Source: Bifidobacterium sp. ESL0732 (GTDB taxonomy: Bacteria; Actinomycetota; Actinomycetes; Actinomycetales; Bifidobacteriaceae). Taken from it: a stretch of 64,000 bases of DNA. Of this stretch, positions 1 to 8,193 are shown one piece after another. The notes beneath the pieces were generated by a model that worked only from the letters and a program-made list of their open reading frames with translations, had not been told where the DNA came from and ran no database searches. The position numbers and the translations under genes are program-made. The DNA lies in the NCBI RefSeq assembly GCF_029395535.1, contig NZ_CP113920.1, forward strand, positions 1,488,001 through 1,552,000, in the 5' to 3' direction. Position 1 is the first letter of the stretch. Every line of letters starts with the position of its first letter.

Positions 1-54
1 CAGATGCCGCTTCCAATCATGTTTCAGCCCGCTTTCGCAAAGCTGACGCCGCAA

Positions 55-543
55 TCAGACCACCTTGCGCACGTACGGGTCGGAGCTGATGCCCTCATCG
101 AGGATCTTCTTGCACCATTCCTTGGCGGTGAACAGGCTGTGGTCGCGGTAGTTGCCGCAGCTCTTGATGTCCGTGGCTGGCACGTCGTCCCAGGTCGCCT
201 TGTAGGCGATGAACTCGAGCGATTCCTTGAGCGCCTTGGCGACGTCCTCGGTGCTGTGCTCGCCCCAAGTCAGCAGGTGGAAGCCGGTGCGGCAGCCGAA
301 CGGCGAGCAGTCGATGTAGCCGGGGATGCGCTCGCGCAGCAGCACCGCGATGGTGTGCTCGATGGTATGCAGGCCGCCGGTCGGGATGGCGTTCTCGTTG
401 GGCTGCACCAGGCGCAGGTCATAGTTGGAGATGACGTCACCCTTCTCCCCCGTCTCGGTGTCGATAAAGCGCACATACGGCGCCTTCACCTTGGTGTGAT
501 CGAGCTTAAAGCTCTCCGGTTCCGGCTTGTTTTCTTCTGCCAT
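55..543 (-). CDS. luxS: S-ribosylhomocysteine lyase LuxS
   Basis: LuxS cleaves S-ribosylhomocysteine to homocysteine and the autoinducer-2 precursor DPD in the activated methyl cycle. The 162-residue protein shows the family metal site: HTIEH at residues 59-63 (His59 and His63 as ligands, Glu62 as the base) with Cys129 in SCGNYRDH as third ligand. The likely catalytic Cys84 lies in [10 protein letters not shown]. The length matches the family. The start was placed at 543 because AAAGGA lies 7 bases upstream; an in-frame start five codons earlier lies upstream of that site. The gene appears complete and marks the normal-GC left border of the AT-rich stretch that follows. Confidence 0.96.
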   Translation of the reverse strand: MAEENKPEPESFKLDHTKVKAPYVRFIDTETGEKGDVISNYDLRLVQPNENAIPTGGLHTIEHTIAVLLRERIPGYIDCSPFGCRTGFHLLTWGEHSTEDVAKALKESLEFIAYKATWDDVPATDIKSCGNYRDHSLFTAKEWCKKILDEGISSDPYVRKVV

Positions 544-639
544 TTGTTTTCCTTTCAATCAATCTAGCCTTTTATTCAAGTCTACTTCCATAAGCATTCA
601 GAAATTATTAATATCCCTAAATCTCTTTAATCGATTGTG

Positions 640-2952
640 CTAAGCATTATTTTGACCATAGTTCTGCATACACCATTCATGAATACGTTGAATATATTCG
701 TAGTCCACTTTCGAAACACTGTATCCCGGATTTTTCAATTTGTCTGAAATTGATTGTAAAAGTTTCATCCATTGAACCTCATTTTCTTTCTTTGCCTTCT
801 TCGTTTCATTTTCCCGTTTAGGCAAAGTCAATAAATTTGAATAAGTATCACGCCAATGCCCGTCACTTATGGCAATCTCCGCATAATCTTTCAAATTCAA
901 ATAATCCCAAATCGATACATTTTCAGTAGAACTCGCTTCATTCTTTTTAGCGATTTTGACAAGATATTTTTCTCTAACGTGAATAGGAACAATAGATTCA
1001 TCATCTCTTCCATTCAACTCAACTAATTGCTTATGCATTAATCCAGTAATTGATTTTGAAATTTCAGAAATATACTGTTGAGAATTCGCATTGTACTCTT
1101 TCGAATTTTTCTCCCACCACTCCTGATATTCAACCGTCGTTAATTGAGGACACTTGTCAAATATTGCTTTTTGCAAGTAGCGCCAATGTTTTATTGGCCC
1201 ATTCCCCCCATATTGCTGCTTTATTTCTTGACGATTTTGCGGTGTCATTGTGTTATAAAAATCGACTATATATTTGAAATAGGGAGAACACCGTTCAAGT
1301 AAAACGCTAGTCTTCTGATATAACGGCATAGAACCATCTCTATCAGAAATTATTTTCAAGACATCAGAAGAAATCCTGATTAAAGCAAAAATGCCACTAT
1401 TCATCGCTAGTAGCCCTTCATTGCTTTTGCCTCTTTCCCATTCTTCCGGCAGTTGTTCAGCAAAAAAGTTCAGCACTCCTTTTATGAATGGGGTTAATGC
1501 ATTATAAGCTACTGAGTTATCACCATCAGCGTTATCGAATAGACCTACTTTTCCTCTAGGTTTATTGTCCCTAAATTCTGTGAGGAAACCAGACTCTTTT
1601 ATTGCTTTGAGAATCATATCCATCGTTACACAACGTTTTGAATCATTTGATTCTTCACCAGTAATAATTCTTCCATACAATGGAGAATCACTATCATCGC
1701 CTAACTTTAGAGCAATCCGTAGCGCAAGAGCTTTACGCCTTTCTTGATAGTTCGGAGAATCATACAGCAAGTCAGCGTCAAGAGTGTTCCTCAGTTGCTT
1801 CGGTACAGCTTTCTGGTTCTCATTGATATCCATGAAAAGCTTTACCTGTTCTTCTTGATTCATATTTTCAAAAGCAACAACAGGAATGGTATTCGTTTTT
1901 GCATACTTGGTGCCGGAGTATCCATACAAACGATGCTGTCCATCAATAATATAGGCAGAACGGTAACACTGAGGTAGGTGAAGAATCCCCAAAGACGTTT
2001 GGCTATCAGTTTCCTTCGCAGCTGCCTTCAAATCAAACTGTAAGCTTCTTTTAGAATCTAGACTAATTATTATAGAATTTGCAAAGTATCCTTTATTCTC
2101 AATGAATTTTCGCAACTGAGTGAGCCGTGATTTCTTAATCATTCTTTGATAAGTAGGCATTGCCTCAGAATTTGCATCATTCCTATGGAGTACATAACCT
2201 ATTTGCAATAATCGTTCAGGCTCAATAGAAAATGAATAGTATGTATGTCCACCCATACTACCTCGTATGGCAGGAACAGTTGATGCCATATTTTGTATTC
2301 GGCGTCCTGCAAACAATTTTCCAAGAAGCTGATACTTGGCAGCAGGACCAAGTTGCTTGGCTAACTTAGTATAATCCTCTATTGTTTTTTCATCGAAGTA
2401 TGCAATATTCGCTTTATCTAAACGCTCTAAATCCTCTTTATTTAATAAATAATTATTCGTCGCAAAAATAAATTTAACTTTTACTGTTCCGAACCGCTCT
2501 TTTATGCTTTCTCGGATACCAGGCTGCACCGAATTAAAGCTTTGAATTTCTTCTTTGAAGTTTCTTCTTTTTCCCTCTTCTGTCGTGGATTTGCATTCGA
2601 CAACTAACGCAGTCTCCTCGTCTAAAGCAAAAACATCGATTTGCTGCTGATTACCCTCACCTTTATCATATTGAATATTAAAGCTTTGATCCCTGTTCAA
2701 GCTTTGAAAGCCCATACGATAAAGCATCATCCAGACTCTATTTTCAAAGATCTCAGAATCTAATTTCCTTTTTTTCATTTGACAATGCTTTTTATCCCCA
2801 TAATCCTTAACCCAATCCCAACCTTGGGTTTCCATCATCGAGCGATCGTTAACTGAATACTTCAAAAGTTGATAATCATTAGAGCGTTGTCTGCAAACAC
2901 GATTTAGATCCTTACCAGCTACAAGGTTATCCCAAAATTCCTGATTGCTCAT
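640..2952 (-). CDS. PD-(D/E)XK-like nuclease region fused to a DGQHR (DndB/ParB-like) domain
   Basis: This 770-residue protein has two recognisable parts. Residues about 60-190 resemble a PD-(D/E)XK restriction-endonuclease fold: an early glutamate (Glu67 or Glu70), Asp106 in QQIDVFAL and the E-C-K triad at 119-121 in LVVECKS. Residues about 235-560 hold a DGQHR domain, with the motif at 337-341 in YIIDGQHRLYGY. DGQHR proteins are known from Dnd phosphorothioation loci (DndB) and deazaguanine-DNA loci, where they bind DNA or hydrolyse nucleotides. The last 200 residues were not recognised. A strong site (AAAGGAG, 8 bases upstream) fits the start. It lies 14 bases after the adenine methylase stop, so the two are probably one operon. 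A restriction or defence role is inferred. Low GC suggests transfer. Confidence 0.8.
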   Translation of the reverse strand: MSNQEFWDNLVAGKDLNRVCRQRSNDYQLLKYSVNDRSMMETQGWDWVKDYGDKKHCQMKKRKLDSEIFENRVWMMLYRMGFQSLNRDQSFNIQYDKGEGNQQQIDVFALDEETALVVECKSTTEEGKRRNFKEEIQSFNSVQPGIRESIKERFGTVKVKFIFATNNYLLNKEDLERLDKANIAYFDEKTIEDYTKLAKQLGPAAKYQLLGKLFAGRRIQNMASTVPAIRGSMGGHTYYSFSIEPERLLQIGYVLHRNDANSEAMPTYQRMIKKSRLTQLRKFIENKGYFANSIIISLDSKRSLQFDLKAAAKETDSQTSLGILHLPQCYRSAYIIDGQHRLYGYSGTKYAKTNTIPVVAFENMNQEEQVKLFMDINENQKAVPKQLRNTLDADLLYDSPNYQERRKALALRIALKLGDDSDSPLYGRIITGEESNDSKRCVTMDMILKAIKESGFLTEFRDNKPRGKVGLFDNADGDNSVAYNALTPFIKGVLNFFAEQLPEEWERGKSNEGLLAMNSGIFALIRISSDVLKIISDRDGSMPLYQKTSVLLERCSPYFKYIVDFYNTMTPQNRQEIKQQYGGNGPIKHWRYLQKAIFDKCPQLTTVEYQEWWEKNSKEYNANSQQYISEISKSITGLMHKQLVELNGRDDESIVPIHVREKYLVKIAKKNEASSTENVSIWDYLNLKDYAEIAISDGHWRDTYSNLLTLPKRENETKKAKKENEVQWMKLLQSISDKLKNPGYSVSKVDYEYIQRIHEWCMQNYGQNNA

Positions 2953-2966
2953 ATCTGATTACTCCT

Positions 2967-3806
2967 TTATAAAGGCAAATTGCTAAATACTAATTCAGTT
3001 TTCGTTTCTCGCACTGAGCCTATCCCGCCTAAGCCAGAAAATCTTTTTACTTCCATTGGTCCTCTATTACCAATATCATTAAAAATTTCCCGAATAGAAT
3101 AATGGTCGGCGTTAGTAAGAAGAAAATAAGCACCTTTCTCATCGAGCTTTTCAATATACCCTCTTAGCTCTTTCTGATTATCTATAGAAAAAAGCTTTTT
3201 ATTGTATTGTATAAAGCCATTATGATTATGTGAAACGGTGTAAGGAGGATCAAGAAAAACAAAATCGCCCTTGTCGATTTCATTAATCGTATCTTGATAA
3301 TCACAGGATTTTAATGAAACTCCCTGTAATGCAATATTTGCCGCTCTGATACCTTCTACATCAAAATGAACCGTATCTTTCTTTCCATAAGGAACATTGT
3401 ATTGACCCTTTTTATTTACACGATATAATCCATTATAAGAAGTGTGATTCAGATAGATAAAACGGGCAGCAAGTTCTATATTGTTATTCGGTACAGAAGC
3501 ACGGATATCATAATAATCATCTTCAGTTATCTTATATTGAAGAAGCTTGTTAATTACTTCCTCACAGCGGTCTCGAACGGCTACATAAGTTGTAATCAAA
3601 TCATTATTAAGATCTGATAAAAAAGCGCTGTTAGGTTTTAAATGGAAAAAAACTGATCCTCCACCCAGAAAAGGCTCATAATACTTCTTAAAAGTAAAGT
3701 CTGACATCATTTCATCAAGAGAATCAAGTAACCACCGCTTTCCCCCGGCCCAACGAAGGAAAGGTTTCGGTTCTCTTTTCTCTAGACTGTCATTACCGAC
3801 TTTCAT
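2967..3806 (-). CDS. Dam-family (D12 class) DNA adenine-N6 methyltransferase
   Basis: The protein transfers a methyl group from S-adenosylmethionine to adenine N6 in DNA. The 279 residues carry the D12-class signatures in order: RWAGGKRW near residues 18-25, EPFLGGGSVFFHL at 44-56 (SAM binding), LSDLNNDL at 63-70, YLNHTSYNGLYR at 118-129 and the catalytic DPPY at 186-189. The length is typical for Dam or the DpnII methylase. Recognition of GATC is the commonest specificity in this family but cannot be read from the sequence. No clear ribosome binding site precedes the ATG at 3806. The nuclease/DGQHR gene follows at once on the same strand, so this is probably the modification half of a restriction-like pair. 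GC is well below the window average. Confidence 0.93.
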   Translation of the reverse strand: MKVGNDSLEKREPKPFLRWAGGKRWLLDSLDEMMSDFTFKKYYEPFLGGGSVFFHLKPNSAFLSDLNNDLITTYVAVRDRCEEVINKLLQYKITEDDYYDIRASVPNNNIELAARFIYLNHTSYNGLYRVNKKGQYNVPYGKKDTVHFDVEGIRAANIALQGVSLKSCDYQDTINEIDKGDFVFLDPPYTVSHNHNGFIQYNKKLFSIDNQKELRGYIEKLDEKGAYFLLTNADHYSIREIFNDIGNRGPMEVKRFSGLGGIGSVRETKTELVFSNLPL

Positions 3807-3973
3807 ATGAAAAATCTAACACATTTTGAGACTAAAAAACAAGTTAAAAGAGCAGCTTTATCCTGAAAGATCTGTCTAGCACGACTTTAGTCAAATTAAA
3901 GCTTGGAAAAATTTAATAAATCCAACTTTCATATATTTCTAAAACTAAAACAGTCAAATAATCGCTCTCCTCT

Positions 3974-4282
3974 CTATTCAAATTCCGGTTCATAGCCGTC
4001 GTCGACTTCCGGCTCCTTGCCAAACACTTCCTCTTCAGTCAGCCGTGTACCGTCATCATTCTTTAATCTTTCCATAGCTTCTTGATAGAGTACGAAATCT
4101 TCTTCCGCTTCGGTTAAGCGCCGGTAATCGTCAGGACTGACGATAACAGCCGCAGGCTTGTTGTTTTTTAAAACAATGACCGGATTATCGTCTTGTACAC
4201 GTTTGAACGTCTGACTTGCCTTGCCATGATTAAAATCACTGACAGAAACAAGATTATTTAAAAGAGTTGCAGTTCCCATCAT
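3974..4282 (-). CDS. Phd/YefM-family antitoxin
   Basis: This probably neutralises the adjacent RelE-like toxin and represses their shared promoter. The N-terminal part (NLVSVSDFNHGKASQTFKRV, then VIVLKNNKPAAVIVSPDDYRRL) matches the Phd/YefM DNA-binding fold. An acidic C-terminal tail (EVDDGYEPEFE) would wrap the basic toxin. The frame stays open to 4342, but that ATG has no ribosome binding site. A tandem ATG at 4282 and 4279 is preceded by AGGA and GAGG, so I chose 4282, giving 102 residues, near the family norm. The toxin gene lies upstream on the same strand, the reverse of the usual antitoxin-first order. Confidence 0.85.
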   Translation of the reverse strand: MMGTATLLNNLVSVSDFNHGKASQTFKRVQDDNPVIVLKNNKPAAVIVSPDDYRRLTEAEEDFVLYQEAMERLKNDDGTRLTEEEVFGKEPEVDDGYEPEFE

Positions 4283-4356
4283 ATCCTCATTCCTAAATTT
4301 GTAATCCATATTGTACATCATATAAGGATTTAAATCATACATCGAATTACATAGGT

Positions 4357-4674
4357 TTACAATCGCTTCGCCGCTTCTCGATAAACCGCTTCATCGTCTC
4401 GCACTCCAACAATGACAACGGTCATGGACTTCTCAGTTCTTTCTAAAGAATAGAGAATCCTTATCCCGTCATTTTTCAATTTCACTTTCATCAATCCAGT
4501 TAAATTGATGTCCCTTTTCTTCCCTAAAGGTTTTCCATACCCACCTTCAGTAAATGGTAGAGGATTGGTAGAGACCTTCCGAATCGCCTTACGCACATGT
4601 TCTCCACGCGGCTCCCCTAGCTTTTTAATGTCTGTTTTTGCCGCTTTTAAATATCGGACATTCCAAGCCGCCAT
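4357..4674 (-). CDS. RelE/ParE-superfamily toxin
   Basis: A 105-residue basic protein of the RelE/ParE fold, typically a ribosome-dependent mRNA interferase (RelE) or gyrase poison (ParE). The family pattern is visible: an N-terminal strand and helix (WNVRYLKAAKTDIKKL), the middle stretch GKPLGKKRDINLTGLMKVKLK and the C-terminal strands GIRILYSLE and VVIVGVRDDEAVYREAAKR. RelE and ParE cannot be separated reliably by eye; the basic DGIRILYSL region favours RelE. A good ribosome binding site (GAGGTGA, 5 bases before ATG) fixes the start. It is first in a two-gene operon with the Phd/YefM-type antitoxin. It sits in the same AT-rich stretch as the methylase module. Confidence 0.86.
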   Translation of the reverse strand: MAAWNVRYLKAAKTDIKKLGEPRGEHVRKAIRKVSTNPLPFTEGGYGKPLGKKRDINLTGLMKVKLKNDGIRILYSLERTEKSMTVVIVGVRDDEAVYREAAKRL

Positions 4675-5076
4675 ATAATCACCTCATCGTCATATTTTAG
4701 GCTTATGTACGTCAGAGAGTACCACTATAAAAATGCAATAACTAGTTTACTGGTCAAAAAGACAGGAAAATCAAGATTTCTTTCTTGGCTCTTTCAAGCA
4801 TCTTACTATTAAAAGCTTAGATCATGACTCCGCTTGGATTTTCATATGGGCACGAATCTGATTACCATCAACCAAAAAAACAGAAGATAAAGCAAGTTTA
4901 ACACTCCGCAAAATATTAAACGATTGAAATATCGCACTCAGTTAATCGTAAACACGTCCAAATAGCGACTCAGACATTGAGATTATTGGTGTTTGGACAG
5001 AGAAGCTAGTAGAATATTAAAGGGATTTAAATGAGATTCTTATCACAGTATGCAGCAGGTCAAAGAGAGGTGCGCC
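4675..5076. other. AT-rich intergenic region with a possible gene remnant
   Basis: About 400 bases between the toxin and the first DsbA-like gene. No complete gene is visible. On the minus strand an open frame from 4941 down to a TGA at 4822-4824 encodes about 39 residues of ordinary-looking protein without a good start, possibly the tail of a decayed gene. The right side up to 5076 should carry the promoter for the DsbA-like gene and the left side that of the toxin-antitoxin operon, but I could not assign -35/-10 boxes with confidence. Confidence 0.5.
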
Positions 5077-6195
5077 ATGGCAACAGGCAATGGTCAAGTC
5101 AACGACAGTCGAAAGCCTGAAGCGACAGATACGAATTTGACAGACTCCGATGAGAACCTTCACGAACCTGCAAAGAACCAAGAACCTCTAGAAAACGGCG
5201 AAGCGTCCAATCTCCCGATTGACGAGACGAACGACAATTCCGCAGATGACGACGACAACAACAACGATACCGAAGCGTCCGCAAACCAAGTAAGCAGCAA
5301 CCTCAAAACCTCAGCGATCCTGGTGAAAGAAAAAGCCCTCGAGATTCATGAAAAGGTGCAACAACGCCGCGTAGCCGTCATTTTCTCGATTCTCGCCGCT
5401 TTTCTGGCAGTCGTCATTATCGTCGCCGGTGGTTACGCCGTCTGGAACGGCAAATACGGCGAGCAACGCAACTACCAGCAGTTGCAGGAACTGGCGCAGA
5501 AACCGAAAGGCATGACCAAAGACGGTGGGCTCCCTGCGTTCAAAGCCAGCGACTACAACCCGAAAGCACCCAAGATCGATCTGTATGTCGATTACTTCTG
5601 CCCCGGTTGCGCAATTGTGGAACAAGACCTTTTCAGGTCCATGAAAGACATGATGGAGGCCAAACAGATCAACCTTTACCTACACCCCATCAATTTCCTG
5701 GACTCCAAAACGAAGAACCATTACTCCACGCGCGCTGCGAGCGCCGTCGCCTATGTCGCATCGAATCAACCTGGAAAACTCTTTGACTTTTCCACGGCAC
5801 TATTCGATAAAACCTATCAGCCAAACAAAGACAACAACCGGGACGTCAGCAATCAGGAGATCATCGACCAAGCCGTCAAGGCCGGAGTCAAGGAAAGCAT
5901 CGCCAAAAACTCCGTGAAAGGCACCTATACCGATTACGTCGACAAAGCCACGAAGTACACGTCCAGACGCAAGGAACTGTATGTCACCATGCAGGACCAG
6001 TTCCGTTTCTCCACTCCCACCATCTGCATCAACGGCAAGATGTGGCAGTATCGTCAGCTTCATACCCTCGACGATGTGAGGCCAACATTCATTCATTCCA
6101 TAGGTTTGCACCGGGAGCAGGTCGGCGATCCAAAGACCTTGCCGGCAATCGGACCGGACGGCGACGCGATTCCGATACAACAGAAATACCTGTAA
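5077..6195 (+). CDS. Membrane-anchored DsbA-like thioredoxin-fold protein 1
   Basis: Probably an extracytoplasmic thiol-disulfide oxidoreductase. The 372 residues comprise an acidic, Asn/Asp-rich cytoplasmic N-terminus (1-97), one transmembrane segment at about 98-123 and a DsbA-like domain from about 165. The active site is CPGC at 175-178 (DYFCPGCAIVEQ). The cis-proline loop is STPTICING, with an extra cysteine three residues after the cis-proline. There is no lipobox or cleavable signal, so it is a type II anchored protein. The start was moved nine codons in to the ATG at 5077 because AGAGAGG lies 6 bases upstream. It is the first of four paralogues in 7 kb and ends with the shared tail VGDPKTLPAIG. 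Its redox partner is unknown; no DsbB or VKOR gene is nearby. Confidence 0.88.
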   Translation: MATGNGQVNDSRKPEATDTNLTDSDENLHEPAKNQEPLENGEASNLPIDETNDNSADDDDNNNDTEASANQVSSNLKTSAILVKEKALEIHEKVQQRRVAVIFSILAAFLAVVIIVAGGYAVWNGKYGEQRNYQQLQELAQKPKGMTKDGGLPAFKASDYNPKAPKIDLYVDYFCPGCAIVEQDLFRSMKDMMEAKQINLYLHPINFLDSKTKNHYSTRAASAVAYVASNQPGKLFDFSTALFDKTYQPNKDNNRDVSNQEIIDQAVKAGVKESIAKNSVKGTYTDYVDKATKYTSRRKELYVTMQDQFRFSTPTICINGKMWQYRQLHTLDDVRPTFIHSIGLHREQVGDPKTLPAIGPDGDAIPIQQKYL

Positions 6196-6372
6196 CCGAA
6201 AGCAGCAGCCTGTCACACGGTCCTGTAATCACATAGGTGTGTAATTACAGAATTGAGGCCATAGTTTTCTTTCGCGATTATGTCGCTACACCGTCACTCC
6301 GTAACATCTCAGTCGCGAATATGACGACTCAAACCGTCAGCGGAACACATCAAAATGGCCGCTCAATCATCG

Positions 6373-6406
6373 AGGCGCGTAATCGCAGATTCACGATTAC
6401 GCGCCT
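6373..6406 (+). terminator. Hairpin terminator after DsbA-like gene 1
   Basis: A perfect 13-bp inverted repeat (6373-6385 with 6394-6406, 8-base loop) followed by TGGTTTT. It lies between the convergent DsbA-like gene 1 and traX and probably ends the former. Confidence 0.75.
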
Positions 6407-6488
6407 GGTTTTGCTAGAGAAGCGGTGAGAAAAAATATCTCTTATTGGATTACTTCAAACGATATAACCAATCTCGATCCTCTGCCCG

Positions 6489-7787
6489 CTAGATGAGACT
6501 TGCCAGCACATAGAGCACGGCGATATGAGCGGGGTAGAAGATATAGAAGAAGTATTTGTCGCCACGACCTTTGGCTCCGTTGTAGAGAAGAATCGGGATG
6601 ATGGCGAAAATCATTATCCACTGGCTCTGGCCAACGAGTGCATAGCAAACCGCGACCACGGCGATAGCCACACTCTGCCAAACCAGGTTGTGCTTGACAT
6701 TGCGCAAAGCGTACATGACCGGGATAAGCAGCACCATGACGGTGTTTTCGGCCAGCAGAATCGCGGGATCCAAAGCGGTCAGCGCGCGCAACGTCCAGAG
6801 CATCACGCCGCTTTCGGTGCCATTGACGTGGCTCATGAACGGCAGAAGCGCCAATGAAAGGATGAACGGCAGAGCCATCAACAACAAGCCTTCGACGGTC
6901 TTCTTGACCCGGAACCCACGGGTGACGCTGCTGGCATGCCTGTTCGCCGGCATTGCGTTCTGGCTGGCTACGGAACCGTTAGCTGCAACTCCTACAGCAG
7001 CAGAATTGCGACTGACGACTCCATGCGCCGAACCTGTACGCTCGTCTCCGCCACGCACGCCGGCACCGAATCCGGCCGAAGCCTTGTTGTCGCGCTTCTT
7101 AAAGGCGGCCTCGAAGCAGTCGACGGCGGCCATAAAAATCGTGCCGATAAAGAGGTCTCGGAAGATATTGTTGACCAGCTGGGCACCGTCGTAGTTAATC
7201 GTCTGCTGCAGCACGTAATCCATGACGGCCATGAGTGCCATACACACGTAAAGCCGCACCATATAGGCCTTCTTGCTATGCGTGTGAGAGAAGCCAACGA
7301 CGCTAATGAAGAAGAACAAGGTGGCGACGGGCCTGCCGAACCAGTCGAGCCAGCTTGGTGCGCCTTGTGAGGCGAACATCTGGTGGACGTGGTCGACCAC
7401 CATCAACACCACACCAATCATCTTGATGTCGAAAGTCGTCAGCCCCAAGCGCCCGGAACGAATCTTGCCCCAGAAACCTGAAGAGGCCGGCTTGGCCGAT
7501 TTCGATTCAGCCAGTCGGACTGATTGGTCAGTGCTGTTTACAGCCGCCGAATCAGCGGTTCCTGCCGTCACCTCGGCGGCATTGGCCGTAGGCGCCGACG
7601 CAACAGCATGGTGGTTCATTCCGTCAGTATTTTCTGTCATCGCTTCCCCATCATATATGCCATGCCCAGTGAAGACATGTCGTTTGCCCTCGGCCGGAGG
7701 CGAAGGAGGCACGGACACCGGTCGCAACGGTAAGGTCGGAACGCTTGCCGCAAGTGCGGCCAGGCCATTCATGTTCTTGTTCATCAT
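6489..7787 (-). CDS. TraX-family integral membrane protein (putative acyltransferase)
   Basis: TraX proteins are polytopic membrane acetyltransferase-like proteins named after the F-plasmid pilin N-acetylase. Chromosomal Gram-positive members have no established substrate. The family core begins near residue 120 with TFDIKMIGVVLMVVDHVHQM and continues through GRPVATLFFFISVVGFSHT to the last membrane spans (YFFYIFYPAHIAVLYVLASLI). About nine hydrophobic segments are visible. The first 115 residues are a low-complexity cytoplasmic extension. A further Ala/Gly/Ser-rich insert of about 60 residues separates two membrane blocks. The ATG at 7787 was chosen because AAAGAGAA precedes it; the longer frame begins at a TTG. 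It lies opposite to its DsbA-like neighbours. Confidence 0.85.
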   Translation of the reverse strand: MMNKNMNGLAALAASVPTLPLRPVSVPPSPPAEGKRHVFTGHGIYDGEAMTENTDGMNHHAVASAPTANAAEVTAGTADSAAVNSTDQSVRLAESKSAKPASSGFWGKIRSGRLGLTTFDIKMIGVVLMVVDHVHQMFASQGAPSWLDWFGRPVATLFFFISVVGFSHTHSKKAYMVRLYVCMALMAVMDYVLQQTINYDGAQLVNNIFRDLFIGTIFMAAVDCFEAAFKKRDNKASAGFGAGVRGGDERTGSAHGVVSRNSAAVGVAANGSVASQNAMPANRHASSVTRGFRVKKTVEGLLLMALPFILSLALLPFMSHVNGTESGVMLWTLRALTALDPAILLAENTVMVLLIPVMYALRNVKHNLVWQSVAIAVVAVCYALVGQSQWIMIFAIIPILLYNGAKGRGDKYFFYIFYPAHIAVLYVLASLI

Positions 7788-8193
7788 GTTGAAATTCTCT
7801 TTCAATCAGCCATTCCCCCTCACGACTGCCAGTCGCAAATACCAATGGCTTTTGTCTCGATATATTTTATTAATTTTTGTCTTAATTTAGAGGTCACGAG
7901 CACCGTCACGATTCTCAAAGGACGCTGGCGGCACACGATTTGATAGCCTTTGCTGGAATCTAAGAATACAGGCTTACAACATTCGCGCCATCGTTCTGCA
8001 GGATGAAATATTCATACTTTCTGTCTAAATATTTCAGTCAAATACTGTCAAGAAATCTTCATTCGACCTAAAGTATGACAGAAATGTCGAAAACTTCAAT
8101 ATCACTTGTATAATTTAGACAGGTTACGATTATATTCGCCGCAATTTACGGCGATTCAGATCCGCAACGAAGCAACATAGGAAGCTAGGCACG
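7788..8193. other. Divergent intergenic region upstream of traX and DsbA-like gene 2
   Basis: About 400 AT-rich bases with no gene. A TATAAT at 8109-8114 lies 80 bases before DsbA-like gene 2 and is a plausible -10 box, without a convincing -35. TTTCTGTC near 8018-8025 and GACAGAAA near 8078-8085 are inverted copies that could be an operator or weak structure. The function is not established. Confidence 0.4.

Noticed and set aside
4..567. 187-codon open frame on the plus strand opposite luxS
   Set aside because: Shadow of luxS, which has the HTIEH metal site on the other strand.
8018..8085. Operator from TTTCTGTC/GACAGAAA inverted copies before DsbA-like gene 2
   Set aside because: Only 8 bases each and 52 bases apart; too weak to claim as a site, mentioned only in the intergenic note.
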